Part shown: piece after piece, positions 46,455 to 58,189 of the stretch
Position numbering within the stretch: the stretch's first letter is position 1
Layout: each line of letters starts with the position of its first letter
The notes under the pieces: model-generated
What the model saw: the letters and a program-made list of their open reading frames with translations, nothing else
Databases searched by the model: none
Told to the model about the DNA's origin: nothing
Program-made: the position numbers and the translations under genes
Assembly (NCBI RefSeq): GCF_965638725.1
Contig: NC_134950.1
Location: 10,788,101-10,852,100 of the forward strand
DNA: 64,000 nucleotides
Origin: Aptenodytes patagonicus
Taxonomy: Eukaryota > Chordata > Aves > Sphenisciformes > Spheniscidae
Direction: 5' to 3'

Positions 46455-47640
46455 CTAAAAAAAGAAAAAAAAAGAAGAAACAAAAAGAAGAAATACAGCC
46501 CCCCCTCTTTCCCCTTTTACATAAATATTGGATCTGAGCGCTTTATGCTCTTAAGAAGTTAAAAATAGCAAATAATATGAAGTCTATGTGCTGCATCTTT
46601 TATCAAAGCCTTTTATGAACATCAAAACCAGCTCCTCTGCGCTCTTTTATACTTTCCTGCTGTCACTCACAATTCGTAAGAGAGGACTGCAGAGATACAA
46701 AGGGTAAAGCACTTCCCAGCACTGTCACAGGGAGCCAGGGACAAAAAACAGCTTTTCCTCAAAGCTCTGAAATCTAAGAGCAGTTTTATGATATAATGTC
46801 ACTTTTAGCACAAGAGATGAATAATAGATATTCAAAATATAATAATACTTTCACAAGTAAACAATGCTTTGCAGTGTCAAAGCTTTTCAGCAGCACTGTC
46901 AAGCGTTTGCAGAAGGATTGACAGTGCAATCACCGTAACACCAGCGGGAAGCAAATACTGCGAGAATAAACATGCGTTTAACAGAAAGGCAGGGTCTCTC
47001 TGGCCAAACTCCATCTGTGTTCTCTAGAGACACACATCCAGATCCCCTCTATAAAAAAGGGGAGGTTTGGAGATTAACAAGATGAACCAGAAACTCTTTA
47101 ACATAAACTTGACTTTGACCCTGCCATTTCTCAGAGACCTGTGATAAATCCAAACCTCCTCCCCATCTGTACAATGAGAAGGCTTACACTCACCTATATT
47201 CAAGAGATATGAGCATTAATTAACTTCAACATTAAAAAAACCACACTTGAAAGACGGTAGCTGCTAGAATATTCATGACTCTTTCCCAGCCTGTTTATAT
47301 ACCTGGATATGGAGCAAATCCCCCACGCAAACCACAGCAAACCTGAAAACACCATTTAGCTGTTCAGCATCTTTTCCACAGAAGGTAAATTCCATAACTT
47401 GCGGTCACCACTATTTTTTTCCTGCCTTGCACAGTAAGAGTTAGGAATTCCAAGGGAGGAAGTGATAAACCCATGATAAAAAAAATTCCAGTGAACTTTC
47501 AGCATTATCCTAAGCAAAAAAGAATTTCCTCCTTAGTCATCAACAGGCAGGGTAAGCCAGCTCCCCCGTGAATTACAGAAGAGCAGGGAAAAAATGCTTA
47601 TCTGGGAGATTACTTCTCTTCCTAGTACCTCGGTATTTAA
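46455..47640. other. AT-rich island, candidate non-coding element, with MIR
   Basis: About 1.2 kb of mostly unique AT-rich sequence. It contains GATATTCAAAATATAATAATA-like and ATGATATAATGTCACTTTTA-like strings and a MIR fragment at 47118-47215. The purine-rich run AAAAAAAGAAAAAAAAAGAAG lies at its left border. No open frame of note. Candidate for conservation testing. Confidence 0.25.
47118..47215 (+). mobile_element. MIR-type SINE fragment
   Basis: In sense order: CTGCCATTTCTCAGAGACCTGTGA, AAATCC, CCTCCTCCCCATCTGTACAATGAG, then TTACACTCACCTAT. These match the MIR blocks CTGCCACTTACTAGCTGTGTGA, CCTCAGTTTCCCCATCTGTAAAATG and TACTCACCTA, with a deletion in the middle. Confidence 0.6.
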
Positions 47641-48905
47641 TTTTTGAGCAGGGCAAAGGTTAAACAAAAACCACCTGATGCTGATGTAAATACAGTCCTG
47701 GATAAAACTGCACAGGGACCCCAGCAGAAAGAGTTGGTTCTTGCAAAAAGCTTAATGAAAACCAAGCGATGGTGCCAGCAGGGAGGGTGATGGCACTTCA
47801 GCATCCATTTGCCTGCCACAAGGATGCTGTCAGCCGGCAGGAGGGCACATCCACACTGTGGAGGTGGCTGAGCCGAAAGGCAATGACAGCCCCCATGGCC
47901 CACGGGGAGCCGGGGCACCGTGGGGGTCCCAGCATCGCTCAGCATCCCAGTGAATGCCCCCGGCACTCCCCTTTGGCCATGAAAACTGGGGTGTCAAGCC
48001 CACGATGGAGTTGGACCTCTCACCTGGACAGTGGGCAGGGCTCCACCTTCCACAGGCACCAGAGCTGGGATGCATCTGTGCCTCATCCCCCAACTTATCT
48101 ACGGTAACCTATATAAAAAGGTTGTAACTATGTAAGGTTTTTTATTGCACAGCAGCAGAGCACGCACTCAAATCCCCTTTTTGCTGCTGGAGCCTTGGGT
48201 CTCTAATTCGATCTCCTGGCTTTGATACTACAAAGGTAAAAAGGAGGTGACACAACGATGGTTTCCTGCAATAGCAGAGCCGGTGAAACCACAAGATCCC
48301 CAAAACATTGCCAGGGAAAAAACAGAAGGATTGTTGCGAGATTTGCTTCCAGCTCAAGAAACACCCTCAGAATAAAAAATTGCCCAAAACAGTATTTTGT
48401 GTTTCTGAACTGGGCTCCATGCCACAGGACCAGAAAAGATTGGGTGGATACCCTCTCTTGGTGGCAGGCTGGCCCTGTGGCAGGCATTCCTGGCTGATGT
48501 TTTTTGTTTGCTGCCCGAAATCAGCAACCAGACCAGCTTGGAGATGATTAAAACTCAATTACAAACTCTTCAGATCACGTCCCATTCATGGTTTTGGGAC
48601 AGTGCAAATCCTGCCACCTTCACCGAACAGCCCCTCCAAGGGCCTCTCACAGCCTTGGGATGCCAGCCAGCTTCAGAGGCTTTACATTTTCGTGGCATGA
48701 GACAAATTTCACTACAAGTTCCTCAATATTAATCCAAATAATGCTGCTCAGCAGATGGGAGCCCAAGAAAACAGCCTGTCAACACCTTCGGCTCTGCAGA
48801 GCCCCTCAAAGCAATGCAAAGGATTCGGGAGCTGAGCAGATACTCTTGCTTTGCTGGCTTTAGCAATGACACGTCTTGTGATAGTTCACTGCTTCTTTGC
48901 AACCT
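47641..48905. other. Unique non-coding sequence
   Basis: No gene or repeat recognised. Frames of 60-112 codons on both strands without motif support. Confidence 0.5.
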
Positions 48906-48911
48906 GGAGCA

Positions 48912-48963
48912 GCACAGTAAGTCAGCAGATAGTTAAGTATTTACTGTGCATAGTAAGTCAGCA
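48912..48963. repeat. Near-exact 16-bp direct repeat, 36 bp apart
   Basis: GCACAGTAAGTCAGCA (48912-48927) and GCATAGTAAGTCAGCA (48948-48963) differ at one base. Each contains GTCAGCA, the half-site of MAF-type recognition elements (TGCTGAC on the minus strand). It may be a short duplication or a paired binding site. Confidence 0.6.
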
Positions 48964-49007
48964 CCTGCAGATGCAGGCCCTCATGGAAAAAGCAAAGATC
49001 ACACATT

Positions 49008-49023
49008 AATAAAGATCTTTATT
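49008..49023. repeat. Perfect 16-bp palindrome
   Basis: AATAAAGATCTTTATT equals its reverse complement. It contains AATAAA on both strands, so a polyadenylation hexamer is present in either direction. It sits in an AT-rich unique stretch (48990-49170). Confidence 0.8.
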
Positions 49024-52000
49024 CTGAAAGTAATTACTATGATGCTTTAGTCAATATAAAATGCTGAGCAACATCTCAAAGCGATAAATAGAGGACCATT
49101 CAACACATACTAGCAGGATTATTTCAGACCTTTAAAAATATATAAATATTTATTTATTTACAGAAATAGAAATAAATAGAAATATGCCCTTGTGTATCCC
49201 CAATTAGATGCCCTACAAAGAGGGCATAAAGTTTGGGCACGAATGGCACACGCCAAGATGCTGTCAGCAAGCGCCCCAAGACAGGGGCGGAACTAAGGAG
49301 CGACAACACATGCTGCAAAAGGGGGGGAAGATTTAGCATAACCTAAGGACTGAGATACACAACTAGTTTGCTTCGCTCAAGCTGGCTCTCACCACTGCCC
49401 AGCAAGCAAAAGCCAACGTACTCCAAAGCGCAGTCCTGGGATCAACAGCAGCAGGATGAGCACAGGTCCATCAGCACCCCTCACCCTGAGCACGCTCTCC
49501 TCCAAACCTCCCAGGCAGCACAGGGAAAGAAAGATCGAAGCAAAATTTCAGCATCAGCAGCTTCAGCGCTTTTCCTGAGCAGAGGAAGAAGCGAATCCAA
49601 AGATTCAGCTGTAAATATTTTGAAAGTGGCAAATGGACATTGGGCAGCCAAGATAAGAAACTTTAAAAGCACTTACTTGCATTTGCTGCCCCCAACCCTT
49701 GCAAATCCAGCCTGCTGGTAAGGTAGGTTGCCCACAAACTGAAAGCTGAAACTAGTCTCAGACCCAATTCCAGAGAATTGGGAGTAATTCTAGAAGCAGG
49801 AAACCATCAAGCAAGAGACAGCATCTGTAGATTAAATCTTCTTCCTTTGCCAGGCTTCGATACGTTCAACTCACAAAACCATAAAGAAAGTAAGACTACC
49901 TAAAAAAAGCTTCATTGTCAAATTTATTTTATAGCTTTGAGGTTATTTTTTTTCCCTTAAACCAATAAATACTTGCAATTCCTTTATTTGCTGCCAGCTG
50001 GGGAGAGATTTGAAAACTTCTGCAAACCTGCAATTTCAGTGCTTGTCTGTGCTGGGCACTAAAAAATTCCTCTGGGGTGAGAAAGAGAGAGGTTAGTCAT
50101 GACAAGAACATCCCTGCAATGTGCCAGGGCTGCTTTTCACTGTCATCCAACCATCATTAATACCGACTTAGCCCATCCATGATTTTTATAATCAGTTATG
50201 TGCTTTTGAAACACACACCCAAACACATTACCCTCACAAGCAGCCAAACTGAAGCTTTCTGGTTTTGTTTTTTTTTTTTTTTTTTTAATTAATAACATTC
50301 ATCTGTCCATAGTCCTACCCCCTAAAGGACATTTTGACCCAACGCTCTGCACCCTGACTGAAAGGCTTTGCTACTTTACCAGCAAGCATTTTAAATGCTG
50401 ATGGAGTTCATCATTTAGCTAGCACCCAGGGACGCACCTGGCAGCCCCCCAGCCCGGGTGCTCACGCTGACTGAGGGGAAAGCCCTTAAATTACACTCCC
50501 TTTGAAGTTGCCCCACATCTGTGCAGGATGAGACCAGCTCTGAACAACACCTGAGATGATTTTTCTTCCTTGTAAAAGACAGTTGTAAATCTGCAACTGA
50601 AACATCATTCTTTGCCAAGCTCTAATTCTCGGGCCACCCCCAGCTACCGGCAGGCTCTCAGGTGCCCGCAAGGCTCTCTTTGCAAGGGGCAATGCAGAAG
50701 GCGAGATTTGGGGTACGTCTACCACGGCTTTTCTCCTTGCTCGGTGTCAGCGCAGACCCATGCAACACAGAGTGCAAGCACCGTTGGGGCTGCTCTAGGT
50801 TACCCAGGTAATGGGTAGGTTTTGTTTGGTCTCCAAACAGGCATCTCCAGAAGCACCAAAGCGACTGCACCAGACTGGAGCAGAGCAACCGACACCCCAT
50901 TTTCTGGGGTACCCTGAGCACTGCTTGTACTCTAGAACTGTAGCCAACAGCTCTTCTCACACTCAAGATCCATGAAGAAATCTGTGTACAAGTGGTGATT
51001 ACACCTCTTCTGGCTCTCTAAACAAGAGGAAACACAAGGAACTCCCTCGCATCAAATATAGAGATGCTCTTCCTAAAACATTGAGCAACAAGGGCTAGGA
51101 GGAGACCAATAAACACATTTTGCACATATGCTCCAAGAGGTGTTCAGAGGTGTTCGGGGCTCATTCCACCACCATGCACTGCTGACAAAGGACCTTTTCA
51201 CATCTTACACGAACAAGTGGCGATCTGGTTTGCAACGTCTTTATCAAGCAGCTGGCCGCAAAAAAAAAAATTACTTTAGATATCAATGGTGTTTGCTTTA
51301 ATTGTAGACAAAAAGCTCGCACTGCCAGTGATCCTTTTTTCTTAAGTGCCTTAGAAGTTGTTAGGAGCTAATTAATAGAACACCAGGAATTGCAGTGACA
51401 GGAAAGCTGTGTTCTATATTCCTGAGAGAGAAAAATGGGCTAAACAATTTTCCTGATCAACCCACACAGTGGTGCTTGCCCACCCGTGAAAGTTAATTCA
51501 GGTTAAGGAAGGAAAACTTTTATCTCTGAATGAAGGGCTGAGACTGAAGCCAAAGACACAGCCAAATCCTGGATTTTTAGTCATTTCTTAATTTGGTGCA
51601 CAGGATCAGGAGGCTCTGAGCAAAGCCCTCGCCAGGGCTGCTCTACGGTGGTACCCACCGGTCTGCTCACCCGGGGTCAGATCAGCCATGCCTTCCCTCT
51701 GGCTCCAACCAGCAGAAGACTCAGCAGGGCTAGGAGGACAGTGGGATCCTGGGATGCCCAAGCTATTGGAAAGCCCAGCCAGGGGCATCTCAGTGGGTGA
51801 TCCCAGCTCTGCTGCCCAACACACAGCGACGTACCAAACCTGAGTTGCAAACCAGCATTTTGCAGCAGATCTAAATGAGAGTGGAGTTTGGCTTGGTGAG
51901 CCCAGGTGAATCTCAGCAGCATTTATTTAGATTTAGTAAATTGTTTCTGTGTGCTAAAGGACAAAAAGCTAGGGGAGAAGAGAAAACCTAAATACCACTA

Positions 52001-52715
52001 TATGTAACGTTGTCACCTTTCACATGTGGACCTAAGCAAACAATTACTTGGTGTCTTCACCAGAGGTACAGACGGAGTCACTGGAGGAGTCAGCTGCAGA
52101 ATATAGATTTCCTAACTGCCCTTCCTCTCTCTCGGCCATCAGAGAAAGCCTTCAGACATACAGAAGAGGCATCATGCAGAAGAAATACAATCATTTTTCA
52201 GTGCATTTTCTACGTCATTTGAGCTGGACTGCAACATGCCAAGTGAGCAAAGCAGGAACATAGTTCAGCGAGGGGAAGTCAAACGCTGAACGTCCCGGTC
52301 CCAGGGGATGCCTCTGCAGCAGAGCACAAAGCCCATGCAAGCAACACTGGGGGTCTCCATCCTCCCTGAGGGGTGGGATCTTGCAGATGCTGCTGGGCTG
52401 AGCCTCCAGGCAGTCCTCCTGGAGAAGATCCTGTCTTGGCACATGACCATGTTGCACGGGGGTTGACCACCGACCATCCCCACCAACCTGGCACAATGCT
52501 GCTTTTCACCTACCGTGTCCAAATCCCCGTGGTTAATTCTAGCCTCTCTTACAGGCACAGCAAGTGCTTGACTTTCCTGCTAGTTAAAGCAAAGAAACTT
52601 TTTATCCTCAATCTTTGTTTAACATCTCCATTTGGCCTACGGGTCGCAGTCAAATTCAAGAGCGAGGCGACCGACTTTGTTTCCCCCACACGCACTCTAC
52701 CCCCCCATTTCCTTC
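49024..52715. other. Unique non-coding sequence
   Basis: No gene recognised. AT-rich parts lie at 49130-49170, 49900-50010 and 51240-51480 (including GAGCTAATTAATAGAAC). Open frames are short and occur on both strands. Confidence 0.45.
50268..50286. repeat. Poly-T run (T19)
   Basis: A T19 tract, poly-A on the minus strand, adjacent to AATTAATAAC. No retrocopy recognised. Confidence 0.85.
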
Positions 52716-52719
52716 CTTT

Positions 52720-53285
52720 AATCTGATGCGAAATAGCGCTTACGAAGCAAGAAGATGAAACTTTTAATGCCTCACAAATGCTGATAGGAGTGCAGAATAA
52801 ATGTATAGCAAAGCATTTTCAGCCCTTTCCCTTCAGCACCTCCTCTTTGTATAGTAAAAATAAGTAAGAAGCTAGATTGAAAGAGCTAACTTTCTCTCTG
52901 CTCTGTAGAAGGAGAGATCTGTTCACCAGTACACATGAGGAGATTCAACCAAAACCAGCACAACTGCCAAGAAGGATGATTTTCACAGCAAACTGATACC
53001 CACAGAGACCAGCACAGTGATCCGGTTCTGGTATACTTTTTTTTTCCATTCTACACATCTAACTCATTGTAAATGACTATAAAAATGCAAATTTGGCTAT
53101 CACTACAGCTATTGAGTTATCCATGTCTATACTGAATAGGAATAGTTTTAGTTTTAAAATTTAAATCAATCTCCTTTTTTATGGGATAAATCATCCTCAA
53201 AATGACGTTCTTCAGCAGAAATACTGTAAATTAAGAAGTGGAAAAATGGATTAAACGCTCATGTCATCTCCTTTGAAACCAGATG
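52720..53285. other. AT-rich island, candidate conserved non-coding element
   Basis: About 560 bp of unique AT-rich sequence with GACTATAAAAATGCAAATTTG (an octamer-like ATGCAAAT), TTTTAAAATTTAAATCAATC and ATGGGATAAATCATCC strings. Repeat-free and without coding potential. An octamer plus homeodomain-type cores is suggestive only. Confidence 0.25.
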
Positions 53286-54825
53286 ACAAAGCCCGATAAG
53301 CTGATCCACACGTGGCTGGTGCCGGCTGTGGGTTACAAACACAGCAGGCAGCTGCCCGAGAGTCCGGGGCGATCCAGGAGGAGGAATAAGGAGCAGCAGG
53401 TATGAGCTCCTCCATCCCCCTCCTCAGATGCGAGGCTCAGGTTGGGCATCAAAACCTTCAGAAGAAGCTGACCCCACTGCTCCACACAAATCTACATCTC
53501 AAATTCGGTCTGTGTCCTAACAAGGAAAACCCACCTTCAGAGCATGGCACCAAGGACTTTGGAAGGTCTTACCTTTAGCAGAAGCTAGTAAGGAAACAAA
53601 ATGATTGAACTCCTAAAGATCTGGAAAGCAAACTGGCTAGTGAATGAGAAAACCATCTACATACCTGCTGGACATGAGTGCTGCTGCACTGGAAAAGCTC
53701 TGGGAGAAGAAAAATTATCCTTCTGCTGGGTAAAGCAATGGCTCCATCTTGAAAAAACGCAAGGGGGGGTATTCCAGTAAGTGACAGGTTTGCTATAATC
53801 CTCAGGACAGACAGGCTTCCTTCCCAAATGACATGAGGTGACCCAGGAAAAAACAGGGTAAAAAGACAGTAGGAACTTCCAGATGCTTTTATCTGCAGCC
53901 AACGTTCTCCAGAGGGTTTTGGGGTCCATACATCCCATGATCCTAAAAATCCTTGGAAGCTACCGAAAGGACCATGCTGCCAGGCTCCTCCAAACATTAC
54001 TCCAGATCGGTGGGAAGCGTGGGACTGGGACCTTCAAGAGAGAGGAAAGGGACAGGCCGTTACACGACAGCTCTTACCACATTGGACGAGACTTATTCCC
54101 ATGCAAACTTCTATCTTTTGATTTATTTTTGCACAGTAGGAAGTTTTTAGGTTTTTTTTCCTTTTTTCTTTTTTTTTTTTTTTTCCCAGTTTGCATGGTT
54201 TATTTAAATGAATGTCACACTGAGCATAGGCACACCATGGGGCCACCACCTCCAGAGGCCTCACAGGTGCCAGGTGATGTGAGGAGGTAGACAACAAGCC
54301 AGCAATTGAAAAAAAGTTCTCACCTAACCAACAGATCTTTCCAAAACCCTCTTTTTTTTTTGTCAGAGGAAAGGAGGCAGTTTTCCTCCCCTCTCCTTTT
54401 TTTCTACCCCTTCTAAACTTAATGAGGTGTTTTCTCCACCAGGGAAGAGAAGGACGGAAAGGGTTGTAAGGCAGCAGGTCAGCAGGACCACCTGCCTTCC
54501 TGATTTCAGAGGAAAATGTCCATCCATCAGGAGCATCACACCGTCAGGAGCATCACACCGTCAGGAGCATCACAGTGAGGTCTGGCCCAATCCATCAGCA
54601 GGATCCTACCCCCAACATCTCAAAAACATGCAGCTCTTGAGTACAAGAACCCTCTTTGACCTCCTACCAGGCAGAACCACACTTCCCACCTCTATGTTCA
54701 AAGAAAATAAACACATCCCAGCAAAGTGGCTCAAAATACCCAGGGAATTAGTCATAAAGAGTCTAGTATTTGATGTATATAAACCCATCATAATCTGGGG
54801 GGGTTTTGGTTGTTTTTTTTTCTTT
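53286..54825. other. Unique non-coding sequence
   Basis: No gene recognised. T-rich runs lie at 54150-54184 and 54350-54361. The 17-bp tandem repeat at 54525-54575 is separate. Confidence 0.5.
54525..54575. repeat. 17-bp tandem repeat, 3 copies
   Basis: Three consecutive units of CGTCAGGAGCATCACAC, with CATC in place of CGTC in the first copy and a final G in the third. A small minisatellite-like array. Confidence 0.9.
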
Positions 54826-54829
54826 ATCT

Positions 54830-55400
54830 TACTATTCTGATCTTACTAATTATGCTGGGAATAGAGTTGCTGGGATTTTTGTTTGTTATTTTAAGATATG
54901 AAAACTGTCGCACAAACACAGGCAATTGCCAGGCCCGGAAATAATGCCTAGCAAGCACTGAAAGGAAACTCAAATAACTCTTTGCTCGACATTGCTTTCT
55001 AGTTCATCTGCAATAAAAACAGCAGAGAGCAGCTGAGAGCCAAAAGGGGTTTTTTCACTTTGTTTTAGCTGCAGCAGCACAGGAAGGTGATATCATTGTG
55101 TAATGTAACCAAGCAAGAGAGTAATGGAAGTGCAAGCAAATAGATCAAATAGCACAGGGTTAAATAAAAGGTGTGATAATCATTTGTTTCACTAATTGTG
55201 TCAATAAAGTCCTATCTATCCTCAAACAGTGGAAACGTCATCAGATATTAAAAAAAAAAAAGAGTCAGGTGAATAATTAAATGTACAAAACCCCATCATT
55301 TTTTCCCCAGATGCTCTCTTTAAAGGGTTGATTAGGAGAATCGCGTGTTTATTTTAAATAAAATTCCACTGACTTTGATCATGTTTAAATCACCTCGAGT
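54830..55400. other. AT-rich island, candidate conserved non-coding element
   Basis: Unique sequence with GATATCATTGTGTAATG, GATAATCATTTG, CACTAATTGTGTCAATAAAG and ATTAAATGTAC cores, and no repeats apart from an A12-type run near 55249. Few frames are open. It is the longest run of developmental-enhancer-like texture in the window. Conservation untested. Confidence 0.28.
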
Positions 55401-56775
55401 ATGAAACCTGCTTTGAATCAAAACTTCTTTCTCCCTAGGGAAAACAACAAAAATTGCCTTCCCTGCAGTAAAGATGCAGCCTTACCACAACCCAAGCTAA
55501 CCTGGGTCGCAATGCCACCAACGGGACTGGACGACACCGTAACCCATGAAAATCCGGTGTCTTTGCAATGTGTTTGGGTTAAGTACAAAACCCAGCACGT
55601 GAGTCAGTACAAGGCAACCGGCAGTCTGCAGACAAGCTCGCAGATGGAGTTGCAGCTGAAGTCTGCTAATTCGTGGAAAAAGAAATCTGAATTGCCTTGC
55701 CCTTCCTTCTAGTTTTTTTCCAGTGATGGGGAGAGTTAGGAAATGAAATATTCCCTAACCTCCCCACCATTAAATGAACCGAAGCTGGAGAAGGTCTGAC
55801 CCAAACCCCTGATCTGATGAAAACATTTTGGGAAAGGACTCGAATCCCCCAAAATAACTCCCATCCCACCAATTACACAGAGAACCTCAGCCACTTTGAT
55901 GACTATATGACACTCAAAATGCCTGTAAAATCTGTTTCTCTACTGCAAGAACACCTGCCTAAAATCCTTGAGCTAACGGTTTTCTCTATAAACCAATTAC
56001 CTGTAAAATATGAGCATGCAAACAGAGATAAATCTCTGTCACCAGAGAAATTAGTCTTGCCCTGTAGACCCAGCCCCTCATCGTGCTGTGCCCAGAGCAG
56101 CAGCAGGGCTTTTTGTCCCGGCTCCGCCACGGATGTGTCAATATGTACTTTGCTCACTTCTCCTGGGAGACGAGCCCAACGGTACTCACTGTCCAATGAG
56201 CAAAAGCATAATTTTCTTGTTTTCTTCCTTTTATTTCTCCCCCCACCTCACATACACCACACCACTCACTTCATCGCCAGCCTTCAAGCCCAGCTGGATG
56301 GCAGCAGGACCCAAGGGCTATGGAAGAGCTCAGTGACCAGCATCTTGCACACATGGTGTTTTTACATAAACATATGGGCTTTTCTAGTCAGGTTATAAGG
56401 GTTGGGACAACTGATAAACAAATGACAGATGATTAATGTTCATTTTAAGCATCTTCCTTCATGGTATGGAGGATCCTCAGCACCTTCCATCCCTGGATGT
56501 AAGGAGAAGATACTGTCTCAGTGCTTCCCAGTTTGGGATGAAGTTCAAACTCTTGTGCTCAGGAGAGATGCCTGAAAAGTCAACTTTCCAGTTCCTTGGA
56601 GTCTACCCTTAAAATGCGCCAGGTCGTTAAGGCTAAGCACTCTGCCTGCTATGAAGATCCTACCTCCAGCTCACTGCACTCCAGGCTCTCAGCAGCCTTC
56701 TGCTTCCCCCTCAAATTGGAGGGTATTCCTTACAGCCTGCCTATGAATATTGCCTAACACCAACAGTTTAGGTCT
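55401..56775. other. Unique non-coding sequence
   Basis: A plus-strand frame of 193 codons (55817-56398) has mixed composition and no domain. A hairpin lies at 56022-56039. The block GGATGAAGTTCAAACTC near 56536 faintly resembles an L2-type LINE. No gene recognised. Confidence 0.45.
56022..56039. other. Perfect hairpin, 8-bp stem, 2-base loop
   Basis: ACAGAGAT-AA-ATCTCTGT in unique sequence. Confidence 0.7.
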
Positions 56776-56779
56776 TGCC

Positions 56780-56830
56780 CTAAATAACTTACTGAAGGTC
56801 ATGCGGTAGGTTGGCAGCAAAGCCCCAAAA
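56780..56830 (-). mobile_element. MIR-type SINE fragment
   Basis: The plus strand reads AAATAACTTACTGAAGGTCATG, CGGTAGGTTGGCAGCAAAGCC. This is the antisense MIR core (AAGTGACTTGCCCAAGGTCACACAG, AGGTCAGTGGCAGAGCC). About 50 bp. Confidence 0.5.
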
Positions 56831-58130
56831 AACAGCCAGATTTTGCAAGTCATGGGCCAGCACTTGAAAAACACATTTATCCTCCCCATCCCTTGCTGAG
56901 GAATAACTCCGTTACTCATACACAACAAGGGTTCAATCATCCACACGAAGAAACACGATGCGCTGAGCACACGTCCAGCTCCAAGCAAATAAGGCATCAG
57001 CCTCAACACAGAGAGCAGCACTCTGAGCCCACGGCTCCTCTCCAAGGGCAGCAAGAACAAGTCAACATGAGCTGAAGGAAACCAGCAGCGAGCAAAGCAT
57101 GCCCTGCTACAGAGAGCCCCGGAATGATTAATAGCCACATGAAAAAAGTTAAAGAGGCTTGTTGCTAATTAGTTAAGAAATACTGGGGGCAGGGGTGGGG
57201 AAGAAGAATAAGGAGTTCCACTTGTTAAATTTTGACCATTAAAGAGTCCCAAGTGCAATGGCTCATTTTAAAAAACAAAGGGTGTTTTCTGTGCCTGTGT
57301 TTTCTGTTTTAAGGAAAGGGCTGTTTTTCCACTTCAGCATGTTCATTACAACCCAGCCATGTGAGTTAAGTGCAGTAAGGGACCTGTTAAACCTCGTGAT
57401 CTGCTGTAGTAAGCTCCAGCAGTGACTTTATTACGGGCAAGAATGCAACTGGGAGCATTTGCCTCTACTGCTCCATCCACCACACACTGCGGGCAGCGTG
57501 CGCTCAGTTCACCGACACCAAAATCCCCTCCTAAACACAAGGTGAACATCCCAAAATGGCTTTGTTACATCCCCATGCAGAAGAAGATTTCCAGGTGCAG
57601 AGACTGCTTATCAAAGTCAATGCTACCCAGCAGAGGAAGAGAAGGGAAAGAAAAAAAAAAAAAAGAAAAAACCCAATTTTTCTATTTTTCTATAAATTCT
57701 CCAGCTCTTTTTAAGCGAACGGTTGTGGGTGTACTTGCTGAAAGGCAGCAGTTCACTATAGCGGGTATCCCAGCTACCATGGGGGAATGGTTTTCTCCTG
57801 GTTTAGTGAGCCAAAGCAGGCTCAGCACCAGCACCAGTGGAAGGAAGAGGGCAGGATCAAGCCCAGACTGTCCCCTGCTGAATCAGCTCAAGCCATCTCC
57901 GAAACCTCTCCTTGGCTGTTACTTCCCTGTTCTTAGGCACGCAATTTTAAAAGAGCTATAGACTGAACACAGCATAGCAGCGAGAGTGGCAAAGTCAGGG
58001 GGTTTCAGGTCAACAGGACTTGTGTTTTGTATCAATGAGGAAACATGAACTTGTTTACTTTATGGAATCACGGAAGGACACCAGTAACAGTCTCTTCTAT
58101 CATGTGCCTATAATATTTACATCCTTATAA
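56831..58130. other. Unique non-coding sequence
   Basis: No gene recognised. An AT-rich part at 57125-57310 contains TTGCTAATTAGTTAAG. An A-rich tract lies at 57648-57671. Confidence 0.45.
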
Positions 58131-58136
58131 TACAGA

Positions 58137-58189
58137 AATAAACAAAACCCTAAAAACAATTTTTCTTCCCTAAAAAAAAAAAAAAAAAA
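58137..58189 (+). other. AATAAA followed by A18, possible retrocopy tail
   Basis: AATAAA at 58137-58142 is followed 30 bases later by an A18 run (58172-58189), the spacing of a polyadenylated mRNA tail copied into DNA. The upstream 400 bp show no recognised gene, so the source would be a 3' UTR or the match is accidental. Confidence 0.25.

Noticed and set aside
55840..55860. tRNA B-box-like ACTCGAATCCC
   Set aside because: No matching A-box at the right distance and no cloverleaf could be drawn.
55817..56398. 193-codon plus-strand frame
   Set aside because: Mixed low-information sequence, no splice or domain support.
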